This document shows positions 17,839 through 25,929 of a DNA stretch of 64,000 bases, piece after piece (the stretch's first letter is position 1; every line of letters starts with the position of its first letter). Location of the stretch: positions 194,910 through 258,909 of the forward strand of contig JAYRSJ010000004.1 in the NCBI GenBank assembly GCA_041920215.1. Reading direction: 5' to 3'. A model generated the notes under the pieces. The model ran no database searches. It had not been told where the DNA came from and worked only from the letters and a program-made list of their open reading frames with translations. Source of the stretch: JAYRSJ01 sp041920215 (GTDB lineage: Bacteria; Pseudomonadota; Gammaproteobacteria; Burkholderiales; Burkholderiaceae_C). A program made the translations under genes and the position numbers.

Positions 17839-18771
17839 ATGCAAGCCCTGCTGAACACCATCGCCACCCTGACGCTGCCGGACCCGCAGCAGCAGCAACA
17901 AGCCTGCCGGCTGTTCCACGGCCGCGGCGGCCTGCACCCCGGCTGCGAGCATCTGGCGCTGGACTTCTATCCGCCGCTGCTGCTGCTGACCAGCTTCGCG
18001 CCCCTCGATGAACCGGCGCTGCAGCAGATCCAGCAGGCGCTGGCGGCGCGCTGGCAGCAGCTGCGCCCCGGCGAGGCGTTGGCCTGGGTCTATCAATGCC
18101 GCCAGCAGGGCCATAGCGAGACCCGGCTGATGGCCGGCAGCGTGCCCGAGCCGCATCTGGTGAACGAGGGCGGCGCGCTGTTCAGGGTGCATCTGCTCAA
18201 GGGTCAGAACCACGGCCTCTTCCTGGACATGGCCGCCGGCCGGCAGTGGGTGCGCGAGCATCTGCGCACACGGCCCGGCGCCCGCGTGCTCAATCTCTTT
18301 GCCTACACCTGCGCCTTTTCGGTGGTCGCACTGCAGGCCGGCGCCGCCCAGGTGCTCAATGTGGACATGAGCGCCGGCGCGCTGGCCACCGGCCAGCACA
18401 ACCATGCGCTCAACGGCCTGGCGGCCGGGGCCCGCTTCCTGGCGCACGACATCTTCAAGAGCTGGGGCAAGATCAGCCGCGCCGGCCCCTACGAGCTGGT
18501 CGTCCTCGACCCGCCCAGCTACCAGAAGGGCAGCTTCGTGGCCGGCAAGGACTATGCGCGCCTGCTGCGCCGCCTGCCCGATCTGCTGGCGCCCGGCGGC
18601 CATGCGCTGCTGTGCCTGAACGCGCCCGAGCTGGACAGCGAGTTCCTGCACCAGCTGATGCGCGCCGAGGCACCGGCGCTGCGCTTTGAGCAGCGCCTGG
18701 CCAATCCGCCGGCTTTTGCCGATGTGGCGCCGGAGCGCGCGCTCAAGGTGCTGGTCTACCATGCAGCCTGA
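17839..18771 (+). CDS. Class I SAM-dependent methyltransferase, RlmI/RlmK-like
   Basis: This 310-residue protein resembles the methyltransferase half of RlmI/RlmK-type 23S rRNA cytosine/guanine methyltransferases. The SAM-binding motif VLNLFAYTCAFS lies at about residues 150-161, preceded by the HGLFLDM segment that is typical of this group. The catalytic-type LDPPSYQKG motif is at about residues 225-233. The N-terminal ~100 residues show no PUA domain, so RNA recognition may differ from E. coli RlmI. It lies between the M16 peptidase and tag, on the same strand. Confidence 0.82.
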   Translation: MQALLNTIATLTLPDPQQQQQACRLFHGRGGLHPGCEHLALDFYPPLLLLTSFAPLDEPALQQIQQALAARWQQLRPGEALAWVYQCRQQGHSETRLMAGSVPEPHLVNEGGALFRVHLLKGQNHGLFLDMAAGRQWVREHLRTRPGARVLNLFAYTCAFSVVALQAGAAQVLNVDMSAGALATGQHNHALNGLAAGARFLAHDIFKSWGKISRAGPYELVVLDPPSYQKGSFVAGKDYARLLRRLPDLLAPGGHALLCLNAPELDSEFLHQLMRAEAPALRFEQRLANPPAFADVAPERALKVLVYHAA

Positions 18772-18798
18772 CGCTAACGACGCAAGGACGCAGCCCCG

Positions 18799-19401
18799 AT
18801 GACCACAAGCCTGCCCGGACCCGATGGCCAGCTGCGCTGCCGCTGGTGCCATGCCACGCCCGAGTACCTGGCCTATCACGACGAGGAATGGGGCTATCCG
18901 GTGGTCGATGACCGTCGCCTGTTCGAGAAGCTGAGCCTGGAGGCCTTCCAGTCGGGCCTGAGCTGGCGCACGATACTGGCCAAGCGCGCGAACTTCCGCC
19001 GCGCCTTCGCCGGCTTCGAGATCGCGCAGGTGGCCCGCTTCGGCGCCGCCGAGCGCGCCGCCCTGCGGGCGGATGCCGGCATCGTGCGCCATGCCGGCAA
19101 GATCGATGCGGTGATCAACAATGCCCAGCGCGCGCTGGCGTTGATCGCCGAGCAGGGCTCGCTGGCCCGCCATGTCTGGTCCTATGAGTCCCCCGCCGAG
19201 CCGCTCGATGCAGCACCGCGCTCGACCTCGCCCGCCGCGGTGGCCCTCGCCAAGGACCTGAAGAAGCGCGGCTGGCAGTTCGTCGGGCCGACCACGGTCT
19301 ATGCCTTCATGCAGGCCATGGGTCTGGTCAACGACCATGCACCGGACTGCGTGACGCGCGCGCGGGTGGCGCAGGCACGCCAGCGCTTCAGCCGCCCCTG
19401 A
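18799..19401 (+). CDS. tag: DNA-3-methyladenine glycosylase I
   Basis: This 200-residue base-excision repair enzyme removes 3-methyladenine from alkylated DNA. The N-terminal CRWCHATPEYLAYHDEEWG signature supplies a zinc-ligand cysteine and the conserved acidic pocket residue. The FEKLSLEAFQSGLSW segment and the C-terminal GPTTVYAFMQAMGLVNDH region with its histidine ligand complete the Tag pattern. Length agrees with the family. It ends 10 bases from the convergent response-regulator gene. Confidence 0.95.
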   Translation: MTTSLPGPDGQLRCRWCHATPEYLAYHDEEWGYPVVDDRRLFEKLSLEAFQSGLSWRTILAKRANFRRAFAGFEIAQVARFGAAERAALRADAGIVRHAGKIDAVINNAQRALALIAEQGSLARHVWSYESPAEPLDAAPRSTSPAAVALAKDLKKRGWQFVGPTTVYAFMQAMGLVNDHAPDCVTRARVAQARQRFSRP

Positions 19402-19411
19402 GGGAGCGCCT

Positions 19412-20059
19412 TCAGGCCTCGCGCAGCAGGTTCGACAGCTCGACCGCCGACTTGACGTTCATCTTCTCGAACACCCGGGCGCGGTGGACCTCGACGGTGC
19501 GCACGCTGATATTGAGCTGATCGGCGATCAGCTTGTTGGGCAGGCCCTGCACCACCAGAGCCATGACCTCGCGCTCACGCTCGGTCAGCTCGGCGCGGCG
19601 CAGCGCCAGCTGGCCCTGCTGCTCGCGCGCGGCGATGGCTTCGGCGCTGAGCTTGAGCGCCTGCTCGACCCGGTCGACCAGGGCGTTGTCTGAAAAAGGT
19701 TTCTCCACGAAATCGAAGGCGCCGCGTTTGACCGCCGCGACTGCGGTGGGCACATCGCCATGGCCGGTCAGGAAGATCACGGGCAGGGCCTGGCCCAGGC
19801 CGCGCTCCAGCAGGCGCTCGAACAGGGCCAGACCGCTCATGCCGGGCATGCGCACATCGAGCAGCAGGCAGCTGGGCGCATCAGGCCAGTGGCTGGCGCG
19901 CCCCGGACGCGCATCCAGCATGGCCTCGAAGGCCTCGGCGCTGGGAAAGCACTCGGAGAGCAGGCGGCGCGAGCGCAGCAGCCAGGCCAGCGCATCGCGC
20001 ACCACCTCCTCGTCGTCGACCAGATAGACCATGGGCAGGGCGTTGCGGTTGATCGTCAT
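19412..20059 (-). CDS. FixJ/DctR-type response regulator
   Basis: This protein of about 215 residues has a receiver domain (phospho-accepting Asp68 in LLLDVRMPG, conserved Lys in VEKPF) followed by a LuxR-type helix-turn-helix (LTEREREVMALVVQG and the TVEVHR recognition helix). It starts inside the last codons of the kinase gene (ATGA overlap at 20056-20059), so the two are a coupled pair. The much longer open frame upstream lies within the kinase gene and is not used. Pairing with a membrane PAS kinase beside a malic-enzyme gene resembles DctS/DctR systems for C4-dicarboxylates. That assignment is an inference. Confidence 0.88.
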   Translation of the reverse strand: MTINRNALPMVYLVDDEEVVRDALAWLLRSRRLLSECFPSAEAFEAMLDARPGRASHWPDAPSCLLLDVRMPGMSGLALFERLLERGLGQALPVIFLTGHGDVPTAVAAVKRGAFDFVEKPFSDNALVDRVEQALKLSAEAIAAREQQGQLALRRAELTEREREVMALVVQGLPNKLIADQLNISVRTVEVHRARVFEKMNVKSAVELSNLLREA

Positions 20060-22170
20060 CGATGGCTCTCCTCGTCCTCGGCCGTCATGGTAGCGGCGGC
20101 CGGCAAGGTGAAGCGGAAGGTGGTGCCACGCGGCCCCTCGGGTCCGTCCTCGGTGCGGCTGTCGAAGTCCATCGCACCGCCATGCTGCTCGACCACGGTG
20201 CGGCACAGACTCAGCCCCAGGCCCATGCCCTCGCTGCGGGTGGTGAAGAAGGGGGTGAAGAGCTGCTTGGCCACGCCCTCGGGAATGCCGGGGCCGCGGT
20301 CCATCACCTCGAAGCGCACCCAGCGGCTGGACAGCGGCTCGACGCTGAGCGTCAGCACCCGGTCGGCCAGCGGCGTGGCGCCGTCCATCGCCTGGATGCC
20401 GTTGCGGGTCAGATTCAGCAGCACCTGCTCGACCATGGTGCGGTCGCAGCGCACCCGCGGCGCGGGCTGCGGCAGCTGCACATCGATGCGGGTACCGCTC
20501 TTGCGCGCCTGCAGGCGCACCAGGGGCAGCACCGCATCAATCAGCTGATCCACCCCTATGGCCTCGCGGGCCTGCTCGCGGCGGCGCACGAAGTCATGCA
20601 CGCTCTTGATCACCCGGCCGGCGCGCTCGGCCTGCTCGGCCACCCGGCTGAGGGCCTGGCGCACCATGGCCGGGGTCTGGGGGTCGTCGGCCTCGCGGCT
20701 CAGCAGGTTCAGCGAGGCGGTGGCATAGCTGGCGATGGCGGACAGCGGCTGGTTCAGCTCATGACTCAGCAGCGAGGCCATCTCACCAACGGTGGCCAGG
20801 CGGGCGGTGGCCTGCAGGCGGTCCTGCTGCTGGCGCGACAGCTCCTCGACCCGGCGCTGGGCGCTGACATCGAGCACCGCGCTCATCCAGCCGGTCTGCT
20901 CGCCCTGCGCGCTCTTCAGCGGCGCCTCGTAGATCATCACCGGAAAGCGCTCACCGCCGTTGCGCATGAAGACGGTCTCGAAGCCCTGGCGCTGCTCCTG
21001 GCCGGCCTCCCAGCGCGCGCTGCGGTCGCGATGGCGGCGCTGGTATTCCTCGATGAACTCGGGCGGCCAGTAGGGCGGCGTGGCCCGCCCCAGCAGCTCC
21101 TCGGCCTTGTAGCCCACCATCGCGCAGAAGGCCGGGTTCACATAGCTGATATTGCCGGCCATATCGCGGGCGCGCAGGCCGGTGATCAGCGAGTTCTCCA
21201 TCGCCTGGCGGAAGGCCAGCGCCTCGGCCAGTGCCGATTCGGCCTGGGCGCGCCGGCGCACATCGCGGGCCAGCAGAATCACCACCGCGAACAGGGCCAG
21301 CGACAGGCCCAGCACCAGGGCGGTGGCCAGATTGGGAATCAGCTTGGGCTCGCCGGTGGCGCTGTCGGCACGCAGCTGCAGGGTCAGGCCCGGCAGATCG
21401 ACCACCCGCTCGGCCAGGTAGTAGCCGGCCCCCCGGGTCAGGCCGGTGCGGGCCAGCCGGGTGCCGTCGCCCTCGACAAAGGACAGCTCGTTGCCGCGCG
21501 CCAGCTCCTGGCCGGCAGCTTCCTCCAGCAGATTGCGCAGGCTGACGGTGGCGACCAGAAAGGCTTCGACCTCGCCGGCGCGCAGCTGGGGCAGGCAGAG
21601 GTCGACCACCTCCAGCCCCTCGCCGCCCGGCAGCGGCACAAAGTAGCTGCGCGAGTACAGCGGCCCGCCCTGGCGCAGCGCGGCCGCACAGGCCAGCTCG
21701 GTCTCCAGCTGCAGCTGCTCGCGCCCCATCAGCGCGAACAGCGAGGGCGCGTAGGGCGAATCGAAAGCCTCCAGCACCTCGCGCTGGGCGTCACGGTACT
21801 CGATGCGCTGCAGCGCATGGGCGCTGCGCAGCAGCTCAGCCACCTCGGTGCGCCAGCGCGGGGTCTGGGCGCTGGCCCACAGCAGGGCCTGCAGACCTTG
21901 CAGCTCGCGGCCGGCCAGCTGCTTGGCGCGGGCCGCCACCTCGGCGGCGGCGCGCTCGACCTGGTCCTGCGCACGCGAGGCCTCGTAGCTGAGGGTCAGC
22001 GCCACCAGCAGCGACTGGGCCACCAGCAGCAGCGCCACCAGTGCACCCCACAACAGGGGCCGGCGCCAGCGCCGCAGTCGCGGCAGCTTGGCGTCGGTGG
22101 CGGACAGGGGTGGGTGGGGTGGCATGCGGCAGGCGTCTGGACTCGGCTGGCAGTATTGGTGCATTGCCAT
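20056..22170 (-). CDS. Membrane PAS-domain sensor histidine kinase (DctS-like)
   Basis: This protein of about 704 residues has a first transmembrane helix at about 38-60, a periplasmic sensing domain to about 290, a second helix at about 285-305, a PAS domain (about 325-445) and a kinase core. The H-box reads LLSHELNQPL with His470. The N-box (LNLTRNGIQAMDG) and G-boxes (DRGPGIPEG, GMGLGLSLC) are intact. The arrangement matches DctS/FixL-type kinases. It is translationally coupled to a FixJ-type regulator and faces maeB across a 137-base divergent gap, suggesting C4-dicarboxylate sensing. The ATG at 22170 is given; an in-frame ATG at 22164 is also possible. Confidence 0.87.
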   Translation of the reverse strand: MAMHQYCQPSPDACRMPPHPPLSATDAKLPRLRRWRRPLLWGALVALLLVAQSLLVALTLSYEASRAQDQVERAAAEVAARAKQLAGRELQGLQALLWASAQTPRWRTEVAELLRSAHALQRIEYRDAQREVLEAFDSPYAPSLFALMGREQLQLETELACAAALRQGGPLYSRSYFVPLPGGEGLEVVDLCLPQLRAGEVEAFLVATVSLRNLLEEAAGQELARGNELSFVEGDGTRLARTGLTRGAGYYLAERVVDLPGLTLQLRADSATGEPKLIPNLATALVLGLSLALFAVVILLARDVRRRAQAESALAEALAFRQAMENSLITGLRARDMAGNISYVNPAFCAMVGYKAEELLGRATPPYWPPEFIEEYQRRHRDRSARWEAGQEQRQGFETVFMRNGGERFPVMIYEAPLKSAQGEQTGWMSAVLDVSAQRRVEELSRQQQDRLQATARLATVGEMASLLSHELNQPLSAIASYATASLNLLSREADDPQTPAMVRQALSRVAEQAERAGRVIKSVHDFVRRREQAREAIGVDQLIDAVLPLVRLQARKSGTRIDVQLPQPAPRVRCDRTMVEQVLLNLTRNGIQAMDGATPLADRVLTLSVEPLSSRWVRFEVMDRGPGIPEGVAKQLFTPFFTTRSEGMGLGLSLCRTVVEQHGGAMDFDSRTEDGPEGPRGTTFRFTLPAAATMTAEDEESHR

Positions 22171-22307
22171 GCATCTCTGATGCGCAGTTTCGCGTATCTA
22201 TCCGCTAGCGCGACGGTGGACACTCGCGATGCTGGATAGGCATCAGCGGCGGCCCGCCCGCTGCCGATGCCACTTCTACAATCGCCGCACCGACCCGAGA
22301 CACCGCC

Positions 22308-24602
22308 ATGCCGACTTCCGAACAGAAACGCGCCCAGCTGCGCCAAGCCGCTCTCGAATATCACGAGTTCCCGACGCCCGGCAAGATCGCGATCGCGCCG
22401 ACCAAGCAGCTGGTCAACCAGCGCGATCTGGCACTGGCCTATTCGCCGGGCGTGGCGGCCGCCTGCGAGGAGATCGTGGCCGACCCGGCCAATGCCTTCC
22501 GCTACACCTCGCGCGGCAATCTGGTAGCGGTGGTCACCAACGGCACGGCGGTGCTGGGCCTGGGCGATATCGGCCCGCTGGCCTCCAAGCCGGTGATGGA
22601 AGGCAAGGGCGTGCTGTTCAAGAAGTTCGCCGGCATCGATGTCTTCGACCTGGAGATCCAGGAGCGCGACCTCGACAAGCTGGTGGACGTGATCGCCGCG
22701 CTGGAGCCGACGTTCGGCGGCATCAATCTGGAAGACATCAAGGCGCCCGACTGCTTCTATGTCGAGCGCAAGCTGCGCGAGCGGATGAAGATTCCGGTCT
22801 TCCACGATGACCAGCACGGCACCGCCATCGTTGTGGGCGCGGCCCTGTTGAACGGCCTCAAGGTGCTGGGCAAGGACATCAAGCAGGTCAAGCTGGTGAC
22901 CTCGGGCGCCGGTGCGGCGGCGCTGGCCTGCCTGAACCTGCTGGTGAAGCTGGGCCTGCCGCGCGAGAACATCTGGGTGACCGATCTGGCCGGCCTGGTC
23001 TACGAGGGCCGCGTCGAGCTGATGGACCCGGACAAGGCGCAGTTTGCGCAGCGCACCGAGCAGCGCAGCCTGCGCGAGGCGATTGCCGGCGCCGACGTCT
23101 TCCTGGGCCTGTCGGCCGGCGGCGTGCTCAAGGCCGATATGGTGGCCACGATGGCCGAGCGCCCGATGATCTTCGCGCTGGCCAACCCCACGCCGGAGAT
23201 CCTGCCGGAAGAGGTCAAGGCGGTGCGCGACGACGCGGTGATGGCCACCGGCCGCACCGACTATCCGAACCAGGTCAACAACGTCCTGTGCTTCCCCTAT
23301 ATCTTCCGCGGCGCGCTCGATTGCGGCGCCACCACCATCAACGACGAGATGGAGATCGCGGCGGTGCGTGCGATCGCCGAGCTGGCCCAGGCCGAGCAGA
23401 GCGAGGTGGTGGCCGCCGCCTATGCGGGCGCCAATCTGAGTTTCGGCCCCGAGTACCTGATCCCCAAGCCCTTCGACCCGCGTCTGATGATGAAGATCGC
23501 GCCCGCGGTGGCGCAGGCGGCGGCGGAATCGGGCGTGGCGGCCCGCCCGATCGCGGACATGGACGCCTACCGCGAGAAGCTGCAGAGCTTTGTCTATGCC
23601 TCGGGCACGACGATGAAGCCGATCTTCAACGTCGCCAAGCGGGCCAAGGCCAAGCGCGTCGCCTATGCCGAGGGCGAGGAGGAGCGCATCCTGCGCGCGG
23701 TGCAGGTGGTGGTCGACGAGGGCCTGGCCCGCCCCACGCTGATCGGCCGCCCCGAGGTGATCGCGCAGCGCTGCGAACGCTTCGGCCTGCGCCTGCAGCA
23801 GGGCCGTGACTACGACACGGTCAATGTCGAGCATGACGAGCGCTACCGCGACTACTGGCAGACCTATCACCAGATGACCGAGCGCAAGGGCGTGACCCAG
23901 CAGCTCGCCAAGATCGAGATGCGCCGCCGCCTGACGCTGATCAGCTGCATGCTGCTGCACAAGGGCGAGGTCGATGGCATGTTGTGCGGCACCTGGAGCA
24001 ACACGGCCATGCACCTGCAGTACATCGACCAGGTGATCGGCAAGCGCGCCGGCGTGAAAACCTATGCCTGCATGAACGGCCTGATCCTGCCGGGCCGCCA
24101 GGTCTTCCTGGTCGACACCCATGTCAACTACGACCCGACCGCCGAGCAGCTGGCCGAGATCACCCAGATGGCGGCCGAGGAGCTGATGCGCTTCGGCATA
24201 CGCCCCAAGGCCGCCCTGCTCTCGCACAGCAATTTCGGCTCCAGCAACCAGCCCTCGGCGCTGAAGATGCGCGCGGCCCTGGCCCTGATCCAGCAGAACG
24301 CGCCCTGGCTGGAGGTGGATGGCGAGATGCACGGCGACACCGCGCTCGACGCGGCCTACCGCGCCCAGCTGATGCCGCGCTCGACGCTCAGCGGCGAGGC
24401 CAATCTGCTGGTGCTGCCCAATATCGACGCCGCCAACATCAGCTACAACCTGCTGAAGACCGCGGCCGGCGGCGGCATCGCGATCGGCCCGGTGCTGCTG
24501 GGCGCGGCCAAACCGGTCCATGTGCTGACACCCTCGGCCACGGTGCGTCGTATCGTCAATATGACGGCGCTGACCGTGGCCGACGCCAACGCCGCCCGCT
24601 GA
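22308..24602 (+). CDS. maeB: NADP-dependent malic enzyme (MaeB-type, with phosphotransacetylase-like domain)
   Basis: This 764-residue cytosolic enzyme decarboxylates malate to pyruvate, producing NADPH. The N-terminal malic domain shows the FHDDQHGTAIV metal-binding signature at about residues 164-174. The NAD(P)-binding domain has the VTSGAGAAALACL motif. The C-terminal ~330 residues (from about 430) resemble phosphotransacetylase, as in the 759-residue E. coli MaeB, where that domain is regulatory. It is divergent from a DctS-like kinase, which fits control by C4-dicarboxylates. A GC-rich hairpin follows the stop. Confidence 0.95.
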   Translation: MPTSEQKRAQLRQAALEYHEFPTPGKIAIAPTKQLVNQRDLALAYSPGVAAACEEIVADPANAFRYTSRGNLVAVVTNGTAVLGLGDIGPLASKPVMEGKGVLFKKFAGIDVFDLEIQERDLDKLVDVIAALEPTFGGINLEDIKAPDCFYVERKLRERMKIPVFHDDQHGTAIVVGAALLNGLKVLGKDIKQVKLVTSGAGAAALACLNLLVKLGLPRENIWVTDLAGLVYEGRVELMDPDKAQFAQRTEQRSLREAIAGADVFLGLSAGGVLKADMVATMAERPMIFALANPTPEILPEEVKAVRDDAVMATGRTDYPNQVNNVLCFPYIFRGALDCGATTINDEMEIAAVRAIAELAQAEQSEVVAAAYAGANLSFGPEYLIPKPFDPRLMMKIAPAVAQAAAESGVAARPIADMDAYREKLQSFVYASGTTMKPIFNVAKRAKAKRVAYAEGEEERILRAVQVVVDEGLARPTLIGRPEVIAQRCERFGLRLQQGRDYDTVNVEHDERYRDYWQTYHQMTERKGVTQQLAKIEMRRRLTLISCMLLHKGEVDGMLCGTWSNTAMHLQYIDQVIGKRAGVKTYACMNGLILPGRQVFLVDTHVNYDPTAEQLAEITQMAAEELMRFGIRPKAALLSHSNFGSSNQPSALKMRAALALIQQNAPWLEVDGEMHGDTALDAAYRAQLMPRSTLSGEANLLVLPNIDAANISYNLLKTAAGGGIAIGPVLLGAAKPVHVLTPSATVRRIVNMTALTVADANAAR

Positions 24603-24611
24603 GGAGGGCAA

Positions 24612-24647
24612 CGCCCGCCCGGGCCCATCGGCGGGGCAGGGCGGGCG
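24612..24647 (+). terminator. GC-rich hairpin after maeB
   Basis: A perfect 9-bp inverted repeat, CGCCCGCCC (24612-24620) and GGGCGGGCG (24639-24647), with an 18-base loop starts ten bases after the maeB stop. No T-tract follows. It marks the boundary between the GC-rich maeB gene and the lower-GC RNase/barstar region. Confidence 0.45.
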
Positions 24648-24659
24648 CACAGCGCTCGG

Positions 24660-24714
24660 CGGCACCAGCGATTACAAAAGTTTGTAGAGGCTCACCAATT
24701 CATTTCTGGTGCCG
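24660..24714. promoter_or_regulatory. Nested palindromes upstream of the RNase gene
   Basis: An outer perfect 9-bp inverted repeat (CGGCACCAG at 24660-24668 and CTGGTGCCG at 24706-24714) encloses an inner palindrome TACAAA-AG-TTTGTA at 24673-24686. A related imperfect copy, TACAAACAGTGTA, occurs at about 24735-24747. The region is clearly richer in A and T than its surroundings. It could be an operator with two sites or a structured leader for the RNase gene. No regulator is identified. Confidence 0.4.
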
Positions 24715-24798
24715 TTCTTCTGCGTGCAGCATGGGCTACAAACAGTGTATGCGCACACTAACTAACGCTCCAGAACCCCGAACCGGCGAGACGGCGGC

Positions 24799-24827
24799 TT
24801 GAGATTTTTGATCTCATTCTGTACCAT
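24799..24827 (+). promoter_or_regulatory. Putative sigma-70 promoter for the RNase-barstar pair
   Basis: TTGAGA at 24799-24804 and TACCAT at 24822-24827 are separated by 17 bases, which is optimal for a housekeeping promoter. A short inverted repeat GAGAT-N5-ATCTC (24801-24815) overlaps the -35 element and spacer and could be an operator. The RNase start codon lies 28 bases downstream. This rests on sequence match only. Confidence 0.4.
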
Positions 24828-24854
24828 CTTGCTTTCAAAGTTCAGGGTAAACCC

Positions 24855-25265
24855 GTGTTTTTGCTCGATCGGTCGCCCAAGTGGCCATCTTGGCGCCATG
24901 CCGGCTTGTTGCTCAGCCTGGTGGCAGCGCTAGGTGCCAGCCCCTTGGCGCAGGCCAAGGAATCGATTGCCGCACAGGACACGGTGGCCTTGACGGCGCT
25001 CCCGCGCGAAGCCCAGACCACGCACCGCCTCGTACTTTCCGGCGGGCCCTTTCCCTACCAGAAAGACGGCAGCGTATTCGGTAATCGCGAACGGTTGCTG
25101 CCCATCAAGGCCAGAGGTTTCTACCGCGAATATACCGTGCGCACGCCGGGCGCCCGCAATCGCGGAGCTCGGCGGCTGGTATGCGGCGGCAAGCCTCCGA
25201 CCCAACCTGAAGCTTGTTTTTATACCGACGACCATTACGCGAGCTTCAAGCGCATCGTGCACTGA
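24855..25265 (+). CDS. Secreted guanyl-specific ribonuclease (RNase Sa/T1/barnase family)
   Basis: This 136-residue protein has a signal peptide (hydrophobic residues about 16-32, probable cleavage after AQA near residue 34) and a small microbial-RNase domain. The catalytic set is recognisable by analogy with RNase Sa: Glu79 in FGNRER, Arg96 in YTVRTPG and His127 in TDDHYASF. Cys110 and Cys121 could form a disulphide. The start is GTG at 24855, preceded by an AGGGT sequence. A barstar-type inhibitor gene follows after 45 bases, which strongly supports the assignment. Its GC content is visibly lower than that of its neighbours, suggesting acquisition by transfer. Confidence 0.88.
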   Translation: MFLLDRSPKWPSWRHAGLLLSLVAALGASPLAQAKESIAAQDTVALTALPREAQTTHRLVLSGGPFPYQKDGSVFGNRERLLPIKARGFYREYTVRTPGARNRGARRLVCGGKPPTQPEACFYTDDHYASFKRIVH

Positions 25266-25296
25266 ATCGGCGGCCAAGCGTTCTGATGACTATATA

Positions 25297-25302
25297 GGAG
25301 GA
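25297..25302 (+). promoter_or_regulatory. Strong ribosome-binding site of the barstar gene
   Basis: AGGAGG lies eight bases before the barstar ATG at 25311. It is among the most consensus-like ribosome-binding sites in the window, whereas the RNase gene upstream uses GTG with a weaker site. That difference would favour production of inhibitor over nuclease. Confidence 0.6.
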
Positions 25303-25310
25303 TCGCGACC

Positions 25311-25706
25311 ATGCTTTTGCAGAACGTCCGTCCCAATATCGTGCAGGCCATACGGGCCTACCGGGTAGAGGACTTGATGCAGGCAGCCCAGGAGGCAGGC
25401 CATCACTTCCTCTACGCCAATCTGAGCGAGACACAGTCCAAGCAGGAGGTGCTGGAAGGCATTGCCCAGTCTTTTCTGTTCCCCGCCCACTTTGGCAAGA
25501 ACCTGGACGCCTTGCATGATTGCATGACCGATCTGGTCCACAAATCGGGCGCGCAGCCTGGTTTTGTCGTGGTGCTGGAGCAGCTGCCGGACAATCTGCG
25601 CTTCGACCGCGAGGCCCGTGAGCAGTTGCTCGATGTCTTCCGCGACGCGGCCGACTACTGGGCCGACCGCAAGGTTCAGTTCAGGTGCTTCTATTCTTTT
25701 CAGTAG
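25311..25706 (+). CDS. Barstar-family ribonuclease inhibitor
   Basis: This 131-residue cytosolic protein is a barstar homologue, expected to bind and block the RNase encoded immediately upstream before it is exported. The family's binding helix is seen as FGKNLDALHDCMTDL at about residues 62-76. It retains the two aspartates equivalent to barstar Asp35 and Asp39, with His where barstar has Trp38. The protein has no signal peptide, as expected for an intracellular immunity protein. It is somewhat longer than the roughly 90-residue barstar because of an N-terminal extension. The stop codon lies inside the left arm of a 17-bp perfect palindrome. Confidence 0.9.
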   Translation: MLLQNVRPNIVQAIRAYRVEDLMQAAQEAGHHFLYANLSETQSKQEVLEGIAQSFLFPAHFGKNLDALHDCMTDLVHKSGAQPGFVVVLEQLPDNLRFDREAREQLLDVFRDAADYWADRKVQFRCFYSFQ

Positions 25707-25746
25707 CCCGCTCCCAAGAAAACGGGTCATGGGAGCGGGCTACTGA
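25700..25746. repeat. Perfect 17-bp inverted repeat at the barstar stop (REP-like)
   Basis: The arms at 25700-25716 and 25730-25746 are perfectly complementary over 17 bases with a 13-base loop. The barstar TAG (25704-25706) is inside the left arm. No T-tract follows on either strand, so a simple intrinsic terminator is unlikely. A REP-type palindrome or a stabilising mRNA hairpin fits better. Confidence 0.7.
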
Positions 25747-25901
25747 GGTGGCCCCAGTGGTAGCAGAAAAGCCTGCAGCCAAGACGTCGAAGGCGGCAGC
25801 CAATGCCAACTTCGGAATGAATATGCCGATGATGAGCAGCGCCTTCGACACAGCCATGTGGCTCAGCGCGGCCTGAGTCGACCGTCGAAAGTTGTACACA
25901 C

Positions 25902-25926
25902 AAAGGCCCTTTCCGGGGCCTTTTGC
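25902..25926 (+). terminator. Intrinsic terminator after the RNase-barstar region
   Basis: AAAGGCCC (25902-25909), a six-base loop and GGGCCTTT (25916-25923) form an 8-bp perfect stem, followed by T residues and a T-rich stretch. It ends plus-strand transcripts just before the convergent ksgA stop. With its A-rich left flank it may also work for the minus strand. Confidence 0.7.
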
Positions 25927-25929
25927 ATT

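Noticed and set aside
22171..22183. GCATC-TCT-GATGC repeat just upstream of the DctS-like kinase
   Set aside because: Five-base arms are expected by chance; kept only as a place to look for a regulator site.
25685..25876. Small plus-strand open frame between barstar and the terminator (63 codons)
   Set aside because: It begins inside barstar and runs through the palindrome. The distal part (Ala/Lys-rich, then a Met-rich end) vaguely suggests a gene remnant, but there is no start signal or homology I can name. The minus-strand frame over the same bases is no better supported.
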